From Pseudomonas kuykendallii (GTDB lineage: Bacteria; Pseudomonadota; Gammaproteobacteria; Pseudomonadales; Pseudomonadaceae), in assembly GCF_900106975.1 (NCBI RefSeq), contig NZ_FNNU01000001.1, positions 62,001 through 126,000 of the forward strand: a stretch of DNA of 64,000 nt, in the 5' to 3' direction. A program made the position numbers and the translations under genes. This document shows positions 43,827 through 51,533 of this stretch, piece after piece. The notes under the pieces are model-generated. The model made no database searches. It saw only the letters and a program-made list of their open reading frames with translations, and was not told the origin of the DNA. Positions within the stretch are counted from its first letter, which is position 1. Each line of letters opens with the position of its first letter.

Positions 43827-45188
43827 CTAGCGGATACCGACCTTGCGCAAGGCGGACGGCGTGTACTCCGAAGACGACACCACCGAGCCGAAATCGACCT
43901 TCGAACGCTCTTCGTTACGCAGGCCGGAGACGATGTAGCGGCCATTCTGCAGGTCATACAGCGTCGAAACGCTCAGCCAGGGAATCTGTTTGTCGTACAT
44001 CTGGATCGTAAAACCCTCGCCGACTCGCCACAGCGCGCCCCTATTGTCGTAGAGGTCCGCAATCGAGATCTGCCAGCTGTCCTCGTCGACATAGAACTTG
44101 CGCTTGGCGTAGATGTGTCGCTGCCCCTCTTTCAACGTGGCCTCGACGACCCACACGCGATGCAGTTCGTAACGGGTCAGGTCCGAGTTGATATGACCGG
44201 GCTTGACGATCTCGCTGTACTTCAACGACGGCAACTGCAGGGTGTACGCGTTGTAAGGAATGTACAGCTCCTGCTTGCCCAGGAGTTTCCAGTCGTAGCG
44301 ATCCGGCGAGCCGTTGTACATGTCGACGTTGTCCGCCACATTCTGGCCCTCGGAGCCCGGCGACGGGCCGTCGTAGGCCACCTGGGGCGCCCGGCGCACC
44401 CGACGCTGACCGGCGGTGTAGATCCACGCCTTGCGCGGCTCCTTCACCTGGTCGAGCGTTTCGTGCACCAGCAGCACGTTGCCGGACAGCCGCGCCGGAG
44501 AGGTGATGGTCTGCATGAAGTAGAACAGGATGTTGCCGGGATCGGCCGGGTCGTATTCCTTCACGTGGTCGCGGTAGGTGAACCACTGCGTCAGCGTGAT
44601 CGGAACGTACTGCCCGTCAGCTTGCGGCGCCGTCTGCATGATCGTTCCGCGAATGCTGCCGCCGCGGTAGCGCCCGATGTGGTTCCAGATCACTTCGAGG
44701 CCGTTCTGCGGGATGGGGAACGGAATCGCCGTCGAGAATCCCTTCAGGCCGTTGCCCCCCTCCACCAGGCTGGCGGTGGTGGCGTTCTGCCTGATTTCCC
44801 GGCCGACCGAATCCGGAATGCCGGCGGTGCGGTGGGTGGTGTAGACCTTCATCTTGAAGGAGCTCGGGTAGCGCTTGAACATCGCCAGCTGCCCCTCGCT
44901 CAGCTTGTCCCGATACTTCTCGACGTTTTCCGCGGTGATGGTGAACAGCGGAGACTCCGCTGCGAACGGATCGGTGAGATGCCCGGAGCCATCCACGCTC
45001 CCGGCGTCGGCCTTGAGGCCGCCCGTCCAGGCCGGAATGCTTCCGTCGTGGTTCGCCGGGCGCTCGGCGCCCATCGGGGTGAGGCTGTCCCCCAGCTTCG
45101 CGGCCTGCTCCGCGGACACCGCGGCATGCAGATTCAGCGCGACCAGCGCCATGGCCATACCCGAGAGGGTGGTGAAAGAACGTTTCAT
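43827..45188 (-). CDS. DUF1329 family exported protein
   Basis: This 453-residue protein has a signal peptide (MKRSFTTLSGMAMALVALNLHAAVSA) and matches the DUF1329 family over its whole length, with segments such as LTPMGAERPANHDGSIPAWTGG at the N-terminus and RKAWIYTAGQRRVRRAPQVAYD in the middle. DUF1329 proteins have a LolA/LolB-like fold predicted to carry lipophilic molecules and are commonly paired with DUF1302 in gene clusters for degradation of steroids, terpenes and other hydrophobic compounds. It lies ten bases after the DUF1302 gene. A periplasmic carrier role is inferred. Confidence 0.92.
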   Translation of the reverse strand: MKRSFTTLSGMAMALVALNLHAAVSAEQAAKLGDSLTPMGAERPANHDGSIPAWTGGLKADAGSVDGSGHLTDPFAAESPLFTITAENVEKYRDKLSEGQLAMFKRYPSSFKMKVYTTHRTAGIPDSVGREIRQNATTASLVEGGNGLKGFSTAIPFPIPQNGLEVIWNHIGRYRGGSIRGTIMQTAPQADGQYVPITLTQWFTYRDHVKEYDPADPGNILFYFMQTITSPARLSGNVLLVHETLDQVKEPRKAWIYTAGQRRVRRAPQVAYDGPSPGSEGQNVADNVDMYNGSPDRYDWKLLGKQELYIPYNAYTLQLPSLKYSEIVKPGHINSDLTRYELHRVWVVEATLKEGQRHIYAKRKFYVDEDSWQISIADLYDNRGALWRVGEGFTIQMYDKQIPWLSVSTLYDLQNGRYIVSGLRNEERSKVDFGSVVSSSEYTPSALRKVGIR

Positions 45189-45197
45189 GGGAAAACC

Positions 45198-47027
45198 TCA
45201 GAAGGTCACGCCAAAGCTAAGGGCGACGAAGTCACGATCGGCGTTCATGTTGTACGTGCCGCCGAAGTAGTTGGTATAGGAGAGGCTGGCGTTGTAGGTG
45301 CTCAGGTACGTGGCATCCAGGCCCACGCTGACCGCCTTCGCGCCCTCGCTGAAACCCGGCTCCGGTCCGTAGCCATCGACGTCATGGGACCAGACCAGGC
45401 TGGGACGGAACTGGACGCCCGGGACGAGGTTGTCGTACTCCCACCCCGCCCGGACGCGATAGCCCCAGGAGGTCGTCGTGACGAAGCCGGAGTTGTTGCA
45501 GTACTCGCCACCGCACAGGCTGTTGTCGGGATAGAGTTCGCCCTGGCCGAACACCGAGGCCCGGCCGTAGCGCAGGCCGCCCCGGCCTTCGAGCCCGCCG
45601 ACGTGGGTTACCCCGACTTCCCCCACCAGCGTCATCCGGCTCGCGCCCATGACGTTCTCGAACAGGTGCAGCGCGGTGACCTGCGCCTGGGCGACTTCCT
45701 TGCGCTGATAACCGTTGCTGCGCCCGCCATCGAGCAGCGGGTACGCACCCGACGAATAGACCGGCGTGAGGGCGGGGTTGCCCACGGCGGCGGTCGTCAT
45801 GTCCGGGGAATTGATCTGCAGCGGCAGGTTGGGCCGGTAGCTGACTTCTCCCGAAAGGGTCGTGCCGGTCTGCAGCATGGTGCTGAAGCTCAGCCCGTAG
45901 AGGCGGATGTCCTCGGGGAAATCGACGTAATACTGGGAAGTCCCCAGACGATACGCCGCCACCAGCTGCTGCCCGGACGCACTCGAGAGAAAGCCGGCGC
46001 AACCCGGCGCCGGGATGCCCAGGTTGGAACACAGCTGCGGGGCGAACGCCAGGTTGGTCAGGTTGGGGCTGGAAATGGAACTGACGTAGGCCTGGCGGCT
46101 GTGATAGTTGGCGGCGTAGGCGCCGAACTCGGTATCGAGCCTGGCCGAAAACCAGCGGAACGCGACGCCCCACTGACCGTCGTCGCGGGGCTCGTTGTTC
46201 GCCGCCCGCTTGATCTCGACACCCTCGCTGGTCAGGTTGACGCCGAAGGGCGCGAGCGCCTGCTGCGCCAGTGCGTTCTGATCGAGCTTGGGCCCGACCG
46301 TGGCGCCGCCACAGCCATCCGCGACGAAGTCGTTCTGGGAAAAGAACGTACCGCAGTTCTCCATCACGGACTTTTCCCAACCCAACTGGTAGAACATGTC
46401 CACGCTGAGCTCTTCGGTCAGGGTCTGCGACACGTACAGCATGTTGACGGGAATCAGGCCTTCCTTGACCTCGGAACCGGGTTGGCGGAGGGCGGACACA
46501 TCGATGACGTTCATCGAGTTGATGCCGCCCCGGATGAAGGTGCTTTCGCCCCAGTTGACGACCTGCTTGCCGAGGCGGACGGTGCCGGACAAGTCGTCCA
46601 TCAACGTGTAGTTGTGGTAGAGGAACGCGTCGAGAAACTGCGCACCCGAAGCCTTGGCCAATGGCTCGCGACCGCTGTCGTCGATGTCCTTGAAGGGACG
46701 GCTTTCGTCCTTCAACTCGAAGTCGTACCAGTAGCGTCCCCGCACGAACAGGCCGCTGTCGCGATACTTGAGTTCCAGGTCGTGAATGCCCTTGAACACC
46801 TTCGAGAAGGTCTCGCCGGAGTCGAAATTTCGACGTCCGTCATCCCCACTGCTGCCCCACAGGTCCTTGTCGGGAGACTGGACCGACCAGCTTGCGCCCA
46901 CGGAAAGCGTGGAATCGAACTGGCCTTCGATATCGCCCATCTGGAAGGTCGCCGCGGGCGCATGGCTGGGCACGAAGGCGTACATGCCCAGGACTATCGG
47001 TAAGCGAACGGAACATTTTTTGATCAT
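45198..47027 (-). CDS. DUF1302 family outer-membrane protein
   Basis: This 609-residue exported protein matches the DUF1302 family, predicted outer-membrane beta-barrels. It has a signal peptide (IVLGMYAFVPSHAPAA), alternating polar and hydrophobic strands throughout, WGESTFIRGGINSMNVIDVSAL as a family motif, and a C-terminal phenylalanine (FVALSFGVTF) as expected for Bam substrates. In other degraders of hydrophobic aromatics and steroids the DUF1302-DUF1329 pair is linked to uptake. Here the usual partner RND/MMPL transporter and BNR-repeat protein are not found nearby. Transport of the phenolic or sulfated substrate across the outer membrane is a reasonable inference. Confidence 0.9.
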   Translation of the reverse strand: MIKKCSVRLPIVLGMYAFVPSHAPAATFQMGDIEGQFDSTLSVGASWSVQSPDKDLWGSSGDDGRRNFDSGETFSKVFKGIHDLELKYRDSGLFVRGRYWYDFELKDESRPFKDIDDSGREPLAKASGAQFLDAFLYHNYTLMDDLSGTVRLGKQVVNWGESTFIRGGINSMNVIDVSALRQPGSEVKEGLIPVNMLYVSQTLTEELSVDMFYQLGWEKSVMENCGTFFSQNDFVADGCGGATVGPKLDQNALAQQALAPFGVNLTSEGVEIKRAANNEPRDDGQWGVAFRWFSARLDTEFGAYAANYHSRQAYVSSISSPNLTNLAFAPQLCSNLGIPAPGCAGFLSSASGQQLVAAYRLGTSQYYVDFPEDIRLYGLSFSTMLQTGTTLSGEVSYRPNLPLQINSPDMTTAAVGNPALTPVYSSGAYPLLDGGRSNGYQRKEVAQAQVTALHLFENVMGASRMTLVGEVGVTHVGGLEGRGGLRYGRASVFGQGELYPDNSLCGGEYCNNSGFVTTTSWGYRVRAGWEYDNLVPGVQFRPSLVWSHDVDGYGPEPGFSEGAKAVSVGLDATYLSTYNASLSYTNYFGGTYNMNADRDFVALSFGVTF

Positions 47028-47114
47028 TGTTATTATCTCTTGGCAAGCAAGTGGTCACTACGGGTCAGGCTTCAGGGCATCTCCCCAGGCAACACCTCCA
47101 TCGAACGCTGGAAC

Positions 47115-49016
47115 TCACTGAACCCATTCGATGGGGAAGGTGAATTTTCCAAGCCGCTCCTCCAGCCGCGGCCGAAAGTCTCCCGCACGGATATGGGCGA
47201 CGAGCCCCCGGCGGCTGTCCTGCTGCATGTCGATCGACACCCCGGAAATACCGGCCAGCTCGGACTCCTGCTGGATCACCCAGGTGATTTCTCGCTGCTG
47301 CAGGGCGGGTTTGAAGATCTTCCCGACCGGGGTTACCGGCAGGGCCTCGAGAATCTCGATGCGCTTGGGCAGCGCGGCGCGCTCGCTGATGGTCCTGGCG
47401 GCGAACGCGATGAGTTCCTCGCGAGTGCAGTGCATCCCCGGGTTCAGCTGCACGTAGGCCACCGGCACCTCACCCGCATGGGCGTCCGGGCAGCCCACGG
47501 CCGCCGAAAGGGCCACCGCCGGATGAGCCTGCAACGCCTCCTCGATCTGCTTCGGATCGATGTTGTGGCCGCCGCGGATGATCAGTTCCTTCTTCCGCCC
47601 GGTCAGCCAGAAGTAACCCTGCGCGTCCTGCCGGCCGAGGTCGCCGGTGTTCAGCCAGGTCTGCCCGCCGATGGCGAGCCAGACGCCCTTGTTGTGCACG
47701 GCCTCCAGGTAACCGGCGAACACGTTCGGCCCCTGGATGACGATGACGCCCACTTCGTCGACCTCGGCGTCGCACTGGTACTGACCCTCCTCGTCGAGGA
47801 TCACCGCGCGCATCCGCTGGTACGGCAGCCGCAAGCCGATGGAGCCCACGCGGCGCTCGCCGTCCGCCGGATTCACCGACGACACGCACGCGGCCTCGGT
47901 CAGGCCGTAGCCCTCCAGAATCCGTACGCCGACCAGCGCCTCGAACTCGCGGAACAGCTCCACCGGCATCGGTGCCGCGCCGCACAGGGCGTACTGCAGG
48001 CTGGACAGGTCGCGGCCTTCGACCGGCTGCTGGAGAAGCGCCGAATAGACCGTGGGAACGCCGGAGAAGAAGTTGACGCGAAAATGCTCGACCAGCGCCC
48101 AGAAGTTGCCGATGACACCCTCGCCCCGGTATCCCTGCGGCGTGCCGATGACGACCCGGTCGCCGTGGGTCCAGGGCATCAGTCCGGTCACCAGCTGGCC
48201 GTTCACATGGAACAGCGGCAGGCCGCAGAAGATCACCTGGCCACTGGCCCTGGGCTGCAGGTTGGTGGCCATGGCCCAGGCGTTGAAGACTTCCGAACCG
48301 TGGGTCCGCACGGCGATCTTCGGCAGGCCGGTGGTACCTCCCGTACAGAAATAGGACGACGGCTCATCCGCGCGAATCTGCCGGCCGCTCTTCAGGTAAT
48401 CGCCGGGCTGCTTGCGCATCAGCGTGCGCAGGTCGTGAATCCGCACGCCCGGATGGCGATGTCGCTCACGCAGCGCCATCCAGCGCAGGACCCCTCCGGG
48501 AACGACCCCCACGTAGGATTGCATGCCGACCCAGACGACCTGTTCGACACACGGCAGGGCGGGCAGCTGGCTGGAGAGCTTTTGCCAGAGATCCGCTCCG
48601 GGCGTCGGGGCCAGCGTCACCACCACCTTCGCATCGGCCGCCCGCAGCAACTCGGCGATCTGAGCCGCTTCAAGCAACGGGTTGATGGCCAGGACGATGC
48701 CGGCGGCTTCGCCGCCCCAGATGGTGAAGTGGGTTTCCGGCAAGTTAGGCAACAGAAACGCGACGACATCCCGAGGCCCGATACCCAACTGGTGAAACGC
48801 GTTCGCCGCGCGGGTGATGTCGGCGAACAGCTCGGCGTAGGTCCAGTCGTGGGTACGCTGGTAAGCCTTGGCATCGAGGATGAAGCTGAGCGCCGGTGCC
48901 GAACCGTTGGCCAGCACGCAACGCTGCAAGGCCGCGTAGGTGCTGGGCGGCAGCTGCCGTTCAGCGAGGGGAGTCCGCTCCAGCGACTCGATATCGGCCA
49001 GGGTTCTGACGGCCAT
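47115..49016 (-). CDS. AMP-dependent acyl-CoA synthetase/ligase
   Basis: This 633-residue protein is an ANL-superfamily adenylating enzyme that activates a carboxylic acid to its CoA thioester. The P-loop is YFCTGGTTGLPKIA (about residues 224-237), the adenine motif is EGYGLTEAA, and the C-terminal domain has LNTGDLGRQDAQGYFWLTGRKKELIIRGG-type residues with the catalytic lysine in TPVGKIFKP. About 70 residues follow that lysine, a longer tail than usual. The frame overlaps the fumarylacetoacetate-hydrolase-family gene by one base. Within the island it may activate an acidic side chain or a ring-cleavage product. The acid is unknown. Confidence 0.9.
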   Translation of the reverse strand: MAVRTLADIESLERTPLAERQLPPSTYAALQRCVLANGSAPALSFILDAKAYQRTHDWTYAELFADITRAANAFHQLGIGPRDVVAFLLPNLPETHFTIWGGEAAGIVLAINPLLEAAQIAELLRAADAKVVVTLAPTPGADLWQKLSSQLPALPCVEQVVWVGMQSYVGVVPGGVLRWMALRERHRHPGVRIHDLRTLMRKQPGDYLKSGRQIRADEPSSYFCTGGTTGLPKIAVRTHGSEVFNAWAMATNLQPRASGQVIFCGLPLFHVNGQLVTGLMPWTHGDRVVIGTPQGYRGEGVIGNFWALVEHFRVNFFSGVPTVYSALLQQPVEGRDLSSLQYALCGAAPMPVELFREFEALVGVRILEGYGLTEAACVSSVNPADGERRVGSIGLRLPYQRMRAVILDEEGQYQCDAEVDEVGVIVIQGPNVFAGYLEAVHNKGVWLAIGGQTWLNTGDLGRQDAQGYFWLTGRKKELIIRGGHNIDPKQIEEALQAHPAVALSAAVGCPDAHAGEVPVAYVQLNPGMHCTREELIAFAARTISERAALPKRIEILEALPVTPVGKIFKPALQQREITWVIQQESELAGISGVSIDMQQDSRRGLVAHIRAGDFRPRLEERLGKFTFPIEWVQ

Positions 49017-49975
49017 CAGACCTCTCCCACCACGACGTTGCGCTGGGTGCCGAGGTCGATCACGCCGTCCGCGCTGCGAATCGTGGCCTGCACCACGTCG
49101 CCGTTCTTCAGGTAGAAATCACTGCGCGCCTCCTGGGCCTTGAGGAACGCCTTCCACTTCACCGCCTCGGGCAGCAGCGCGGCGGCCAGGCGTTGCTTGG
49201 CGGGCGACGGAATGGCGAGCGCGCAGCCGGAGGGCGTGCCCGTCGCGATCAGGTCGCCCACGCAGAAGTCATGCACGGCGGAGAGTTCACTCAGCGTCTC
49301 GGCCGGCCCATGCACCAGATTCGCGGTGCTATCGGACTGCCGCGGGCGATCATTCACCGTCAGGCGCAGCTGCAGTTGCTGGAGGTATCGCATGTCCGTC
49401 GCGTCGAGCAGGCACAGGTGCGGGCCGACCGGGCCGAACGTGCGGAAGCTCTTGCCCTTGTAGAACTGCATCTGCGGAATCTGGATATCGCGCGCGGAAT
49501 AGTCGTTGACGATGACCAGCCCGGCCACGAACTCGTGCAGGTTGTGCGCATCGACCTTCACCGGGCCGGTGATATCGCGGGCGAGGACGAGCCCCAGCTC
49601 GATTTCGTAATCGAGGAAGCGAACCTGCCGTGGCTTCACCAGGTCGCTGTCGGCCGCGACGATGCAGCTCGAGGCCTTGGTGAAGATCATGTTGTAGTGC
49701 TTGGCATCCGGGTCCATGCCCGACTCGATCATGTGCTGCCGGTAGTTCGCGCCCTGGCAGACGAACTGCTGGTTGCGCGTCACCGGCGACAGCAGCCGTA
49801 CCTGGCTCATCTCCAGCGCGTCGCCCTCCAGGCGGGCGAGCTGTTCGCGCGAAACCTGGCGGATCAGCTCGCCCGTGGTTTCATAACGCCCGGAAATCGG
49901 CACGATGCGCCCCTGGCGCACCACCCCCCAGCGATTCTCGTTCTGATACTCGAAGCGGACTACGTTGACGGACAT
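49016..49975 (-). CDS. Fumarylacetoacetate hydrolase-family enzyme
   Basis: This 319-residue protein has the FAH fold used for C-C bond hydrolysis or isomerisation of ring-cleavage products (acylpyruvases, 2-hydroxyhepta-2,4-dienedioate isomerases). The metal site is visible in VRFLDYEIELGLVLARD (the ExE-type acidic pair) and GLVIVNDYSARDIQ, with KSFRTFGPVGPHL and the C-terminal DLIATGTPSGCA also typical. The start used has AGGAG at ideal distance. However, the frame is open a further 49 codons upstream, and that stretch begins MRPLSRRGLLRAAAVLGSLS, which looks like a twin-arginine signal. It follows the dioxygenase gene in the same operon. Confidence 0.9.
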   Translation of the reverse strand: MSVNVVRFEYQNENRWGVVRQGRIVPISGRYETTGELIRQVSREQLARLEGDALEMSQVRLLSPVTRNQQFVCQGANYRQHMIESGMDPDAKHYNMIFTKASSCIVAADSDLVKPRQVRFLDYEIELGLVLARDITGPVKVDAHNLHEFVAGLVIVNDYSARDIQIPQMQFYKGKSFRTFGPVGPHLCLLDATDMRYLQQLQLRLTVNDRPRQSDSTANLVHGPAETLSELSAVHDFCVGDLIATGTPSGCALAIPSPAKQRLAAALLPEAVKWKAFLKAQEARSDFYLKNGDVVQATIRSADGVIDLGTQRNVVVGEV

Positions 49976-50130
49976 CGATGTAACTCCTGGCACAGCGAGG
50001 CGCCGCGAGCAGGCGGCAGTTTTCGAATGGGGTGTTGCCATGGTCGCGTGCAGCGACAGCGGGCTCAGGCTTCCCAGGACGGCAGCCGCCCTGAGCAGGC
50101 CTCGACGGCTGAGAGGACGCATGGGCGCGC

Positions 50131-51222
50131 TCAGCCGAATAGCCGTTTCAAGGCCATGAGTTTGCGCAGGGTCAGGTCCGGGCTGGAGCGAAGGTTGCGC
50201 ACCAGCGTCCGGAGATTCCTCAGGTTCATCGCCGGCTTGGTGAAGCTCTTCGGCATCCGCTGGCCCCACTGCGACATCGCCTCGGCACTGACCGCGTGCA
50301 ACCCCACGGGTTGGTCCGCGGTGAAGAGGTCGCCGTCGCAGTAGTGCTCGTGCTTCTGTCCCCAGGGGTCTTGCCAGTAATCGAAGATCTGGCTGCCGAG
50401 GATGTGCCGGCCGATGCCCCAGGCATGCTTCCAGCCGCGCTCGCGCAGGATGCGTTGCCCGACGCCCACCGCATCGGCGTCCACCACTTCGAACGCGCTA
50501 TGGCTGTACGCCGCCATGAAGCCCTGGGCGAGCGCCAGGGTGTGGTGGTCGGCGGGCTCGTCACCCAGGTCGAGGCGCATGAACGCCACCACCGGATAGC
50601 CGTCCTCGAGCACTTGGACATCGCTGGGAATGAAGCCGAAGTGGCGGGTGTACCAGGCGCAGGTGGCCTGGAAGTCAGCGAGTTCGAGCACCACGTGGCC
50701 GAGCTTGACCACTTCGGGAGGCGCGATCGGCGGCCGCTGCGTCGCATTGATACGCGGGGATTCGTCCACCAGGTTCAGGGGCAACGCCGGGCGGCGCGCG
50801 GCGGGCTCGCAGGGCTGGCGGCCATGGACCGCTTCGACGAGGAATCCGGACGGGTCGGTCAGGCGAACCCGGCGCCCGCCACCCGGCCCTTCCAGCGGCT
50901 CGATGGCCGAAGCGCCGGGCAGTCGCGCCAGCGTTTCAAGATCGTCGTACGACGCCAGTTCCAGCGCGAAGCCCAGGAAGCTCGCCTGCGCCGCACGTTC
51001 TATCCGGTAGCAGTAAGGCACCGTCCCGGTGCCTCGCAGGTAGAGCCGGTCCGCCTCTCGATGCGCCGTTTGCAAGCCGAAATCGAGCAGGAAGCGCTCG
51101 GCGAGATCCAGGTCGGGACGGGCGAAGATCAGGTAGCCCAGGGCCCGCGCCTTCACCGTTGGCGAGGGATGGCGGGCGGGCTGCTGGGTCAGCAGGCGGA
51201 GTGAATCGATGTCCTGTTTCAT
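50131..51222 (-). CDS. Two-domain extradiol ring-cleavage dioxygenase (VOC family)
   Basis: This 363-residue protein has two vicinal-oxygen-chelate domains and resembles type I extradiol dioxygenases of the 2,3-dihydroxybiphenyl dioxygenase group. The iron ligands are present with correct spacing: His176 (KLGHVVLE), His241 (YSHSAFEV) and Glu292 (GQKHEHYCDGD), which match His146, His210 and Glu260 of BphC. The additional ~60 residues after the second domain are basic and unusual. It is the first gene of the operon that continues through FAH, acyl-CoA synthetase, DUF1302 and DUF1329, and is divergent from the flavin hydroxylase. Ring cleavage of a catechol-type product of that hydroxylase is likely. 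Confidence 0.9.
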   Translation of the reverse strand: MKQDIDSLRLLTQQPARHPSPTVKARALGYLIFARPDLDLAERFLLDFGLQTAHREADRLYLRGTGTVPYCYRIERAAQASFLGFALELASYDDLETLARLPGASAIEPLEGPGGGRRVRLTDPSGFLVEAVHGRQPCEPAARRPALPLNLVDESPRINATQRPPIAPPEVVKLGHVVLELADFQATCAWYTRHFGFIPSDVQVLEDGYPVVAFMRLDLGDEPADHHTLALAQGFMAAYSHSAFEVVDADAVGVGQRILRERGWKHAWGIGRHILGSQIFDYWQDPWGQKHEHYCDGDLFTADQPVGLHAVSAEAMSQWGQRMPKSFTKPAMNLRNLRTLVRNLRSSPDLTLRKLMALKRLFG

Positions 51223-51371
51223 TATTGTTGTTCTCCACAGCTGTTTTCAGGTGACGCCGCTACTCACCCCACGCAAGGCCTCGGCGAGGCGCCGGACCTC
51301 ACCCTCCTCCGGCTTACACGTCGCACGACATGCCTGCCGATCGACACCCGCAAGGAACTCTCGACGCATCA

Positions 51372-51400
51372 ATTGAACAGTAATGTTCAAATATGGTCAA
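51372..51400 (-). promoter_or_regulatory. Probable promoter of the dioxygenase operon, overlapped by the operator
   Basis: On the minus strand, TTGACC, a 17-base spacer and TTCAAT read toward the dioxygenase gene. The 18-base operator at 51373-51390 covers the -10 and part of the spacer, so a bound repressor would exclude RNA polymerase. Confidence 0.5.
51373..51390. promoter_or_regulatory. TetR-type operator copy 2 (perfect)
   Basis: TTGAACA-GTAA-TGTTCAA is an 18-base interrupted palindrome with perfect arms. It is the copy nearest the dioxygenase operon. Confidence 0.8.
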
Positions 51401-51442
51401 CGAGTATTTTCTTTTTATTGATTTGCAGCATAATTACTCAGG

Positions 51443-51458
51443 TGAACACTAGTGTTCA
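51443..51458. promoter_or_regulatory. TetR-type operator copy 3 (perfect)
   Basis: TGAACACTAGTGTTCA is a completely symmetric 16-base palindrome, exactly 70 bases from copy 2. It is the copy nearest the flavin hydroxylase gene and lies 75 bases before its ATG. Confidence 0.82.
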
Positions 51459-51533
51459 TTTTTGATGCGACAGTCGTCCGCCAGATAACAACAACCAGGG
51501 CCCCGCCGCGGGCTACCCACAACAAGGACCGGC

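Larger units (their letters stand above)
51223..51533. other. 311-base divergent control region of the ring-cleavage and hydroxylase genes
   Basis: This region contains no gene. It is more A+T-rich than its surroundings in the part from 51370 to 51470, where two perfect copies of the island operator and a sigma-70-type promoter lie. It therefore controls both the dioxygenase operon to the left and the hydroxylase gene to the right. Confidence 0.8.

Noticed and set aside
44115-47003. A 962-codon plus-strand frame opposite DUF1329 and DUF1302
   Set aside because: Antisense shadow; the minus-strand genes have signal peptides, family motifs and operon spacing.
46989-47020. A GGAACA...TGATCA string upstream of DUF1302 as a further operator copy
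   Set aside because: Spacing is five rather than four bases and both arms are mismatched.
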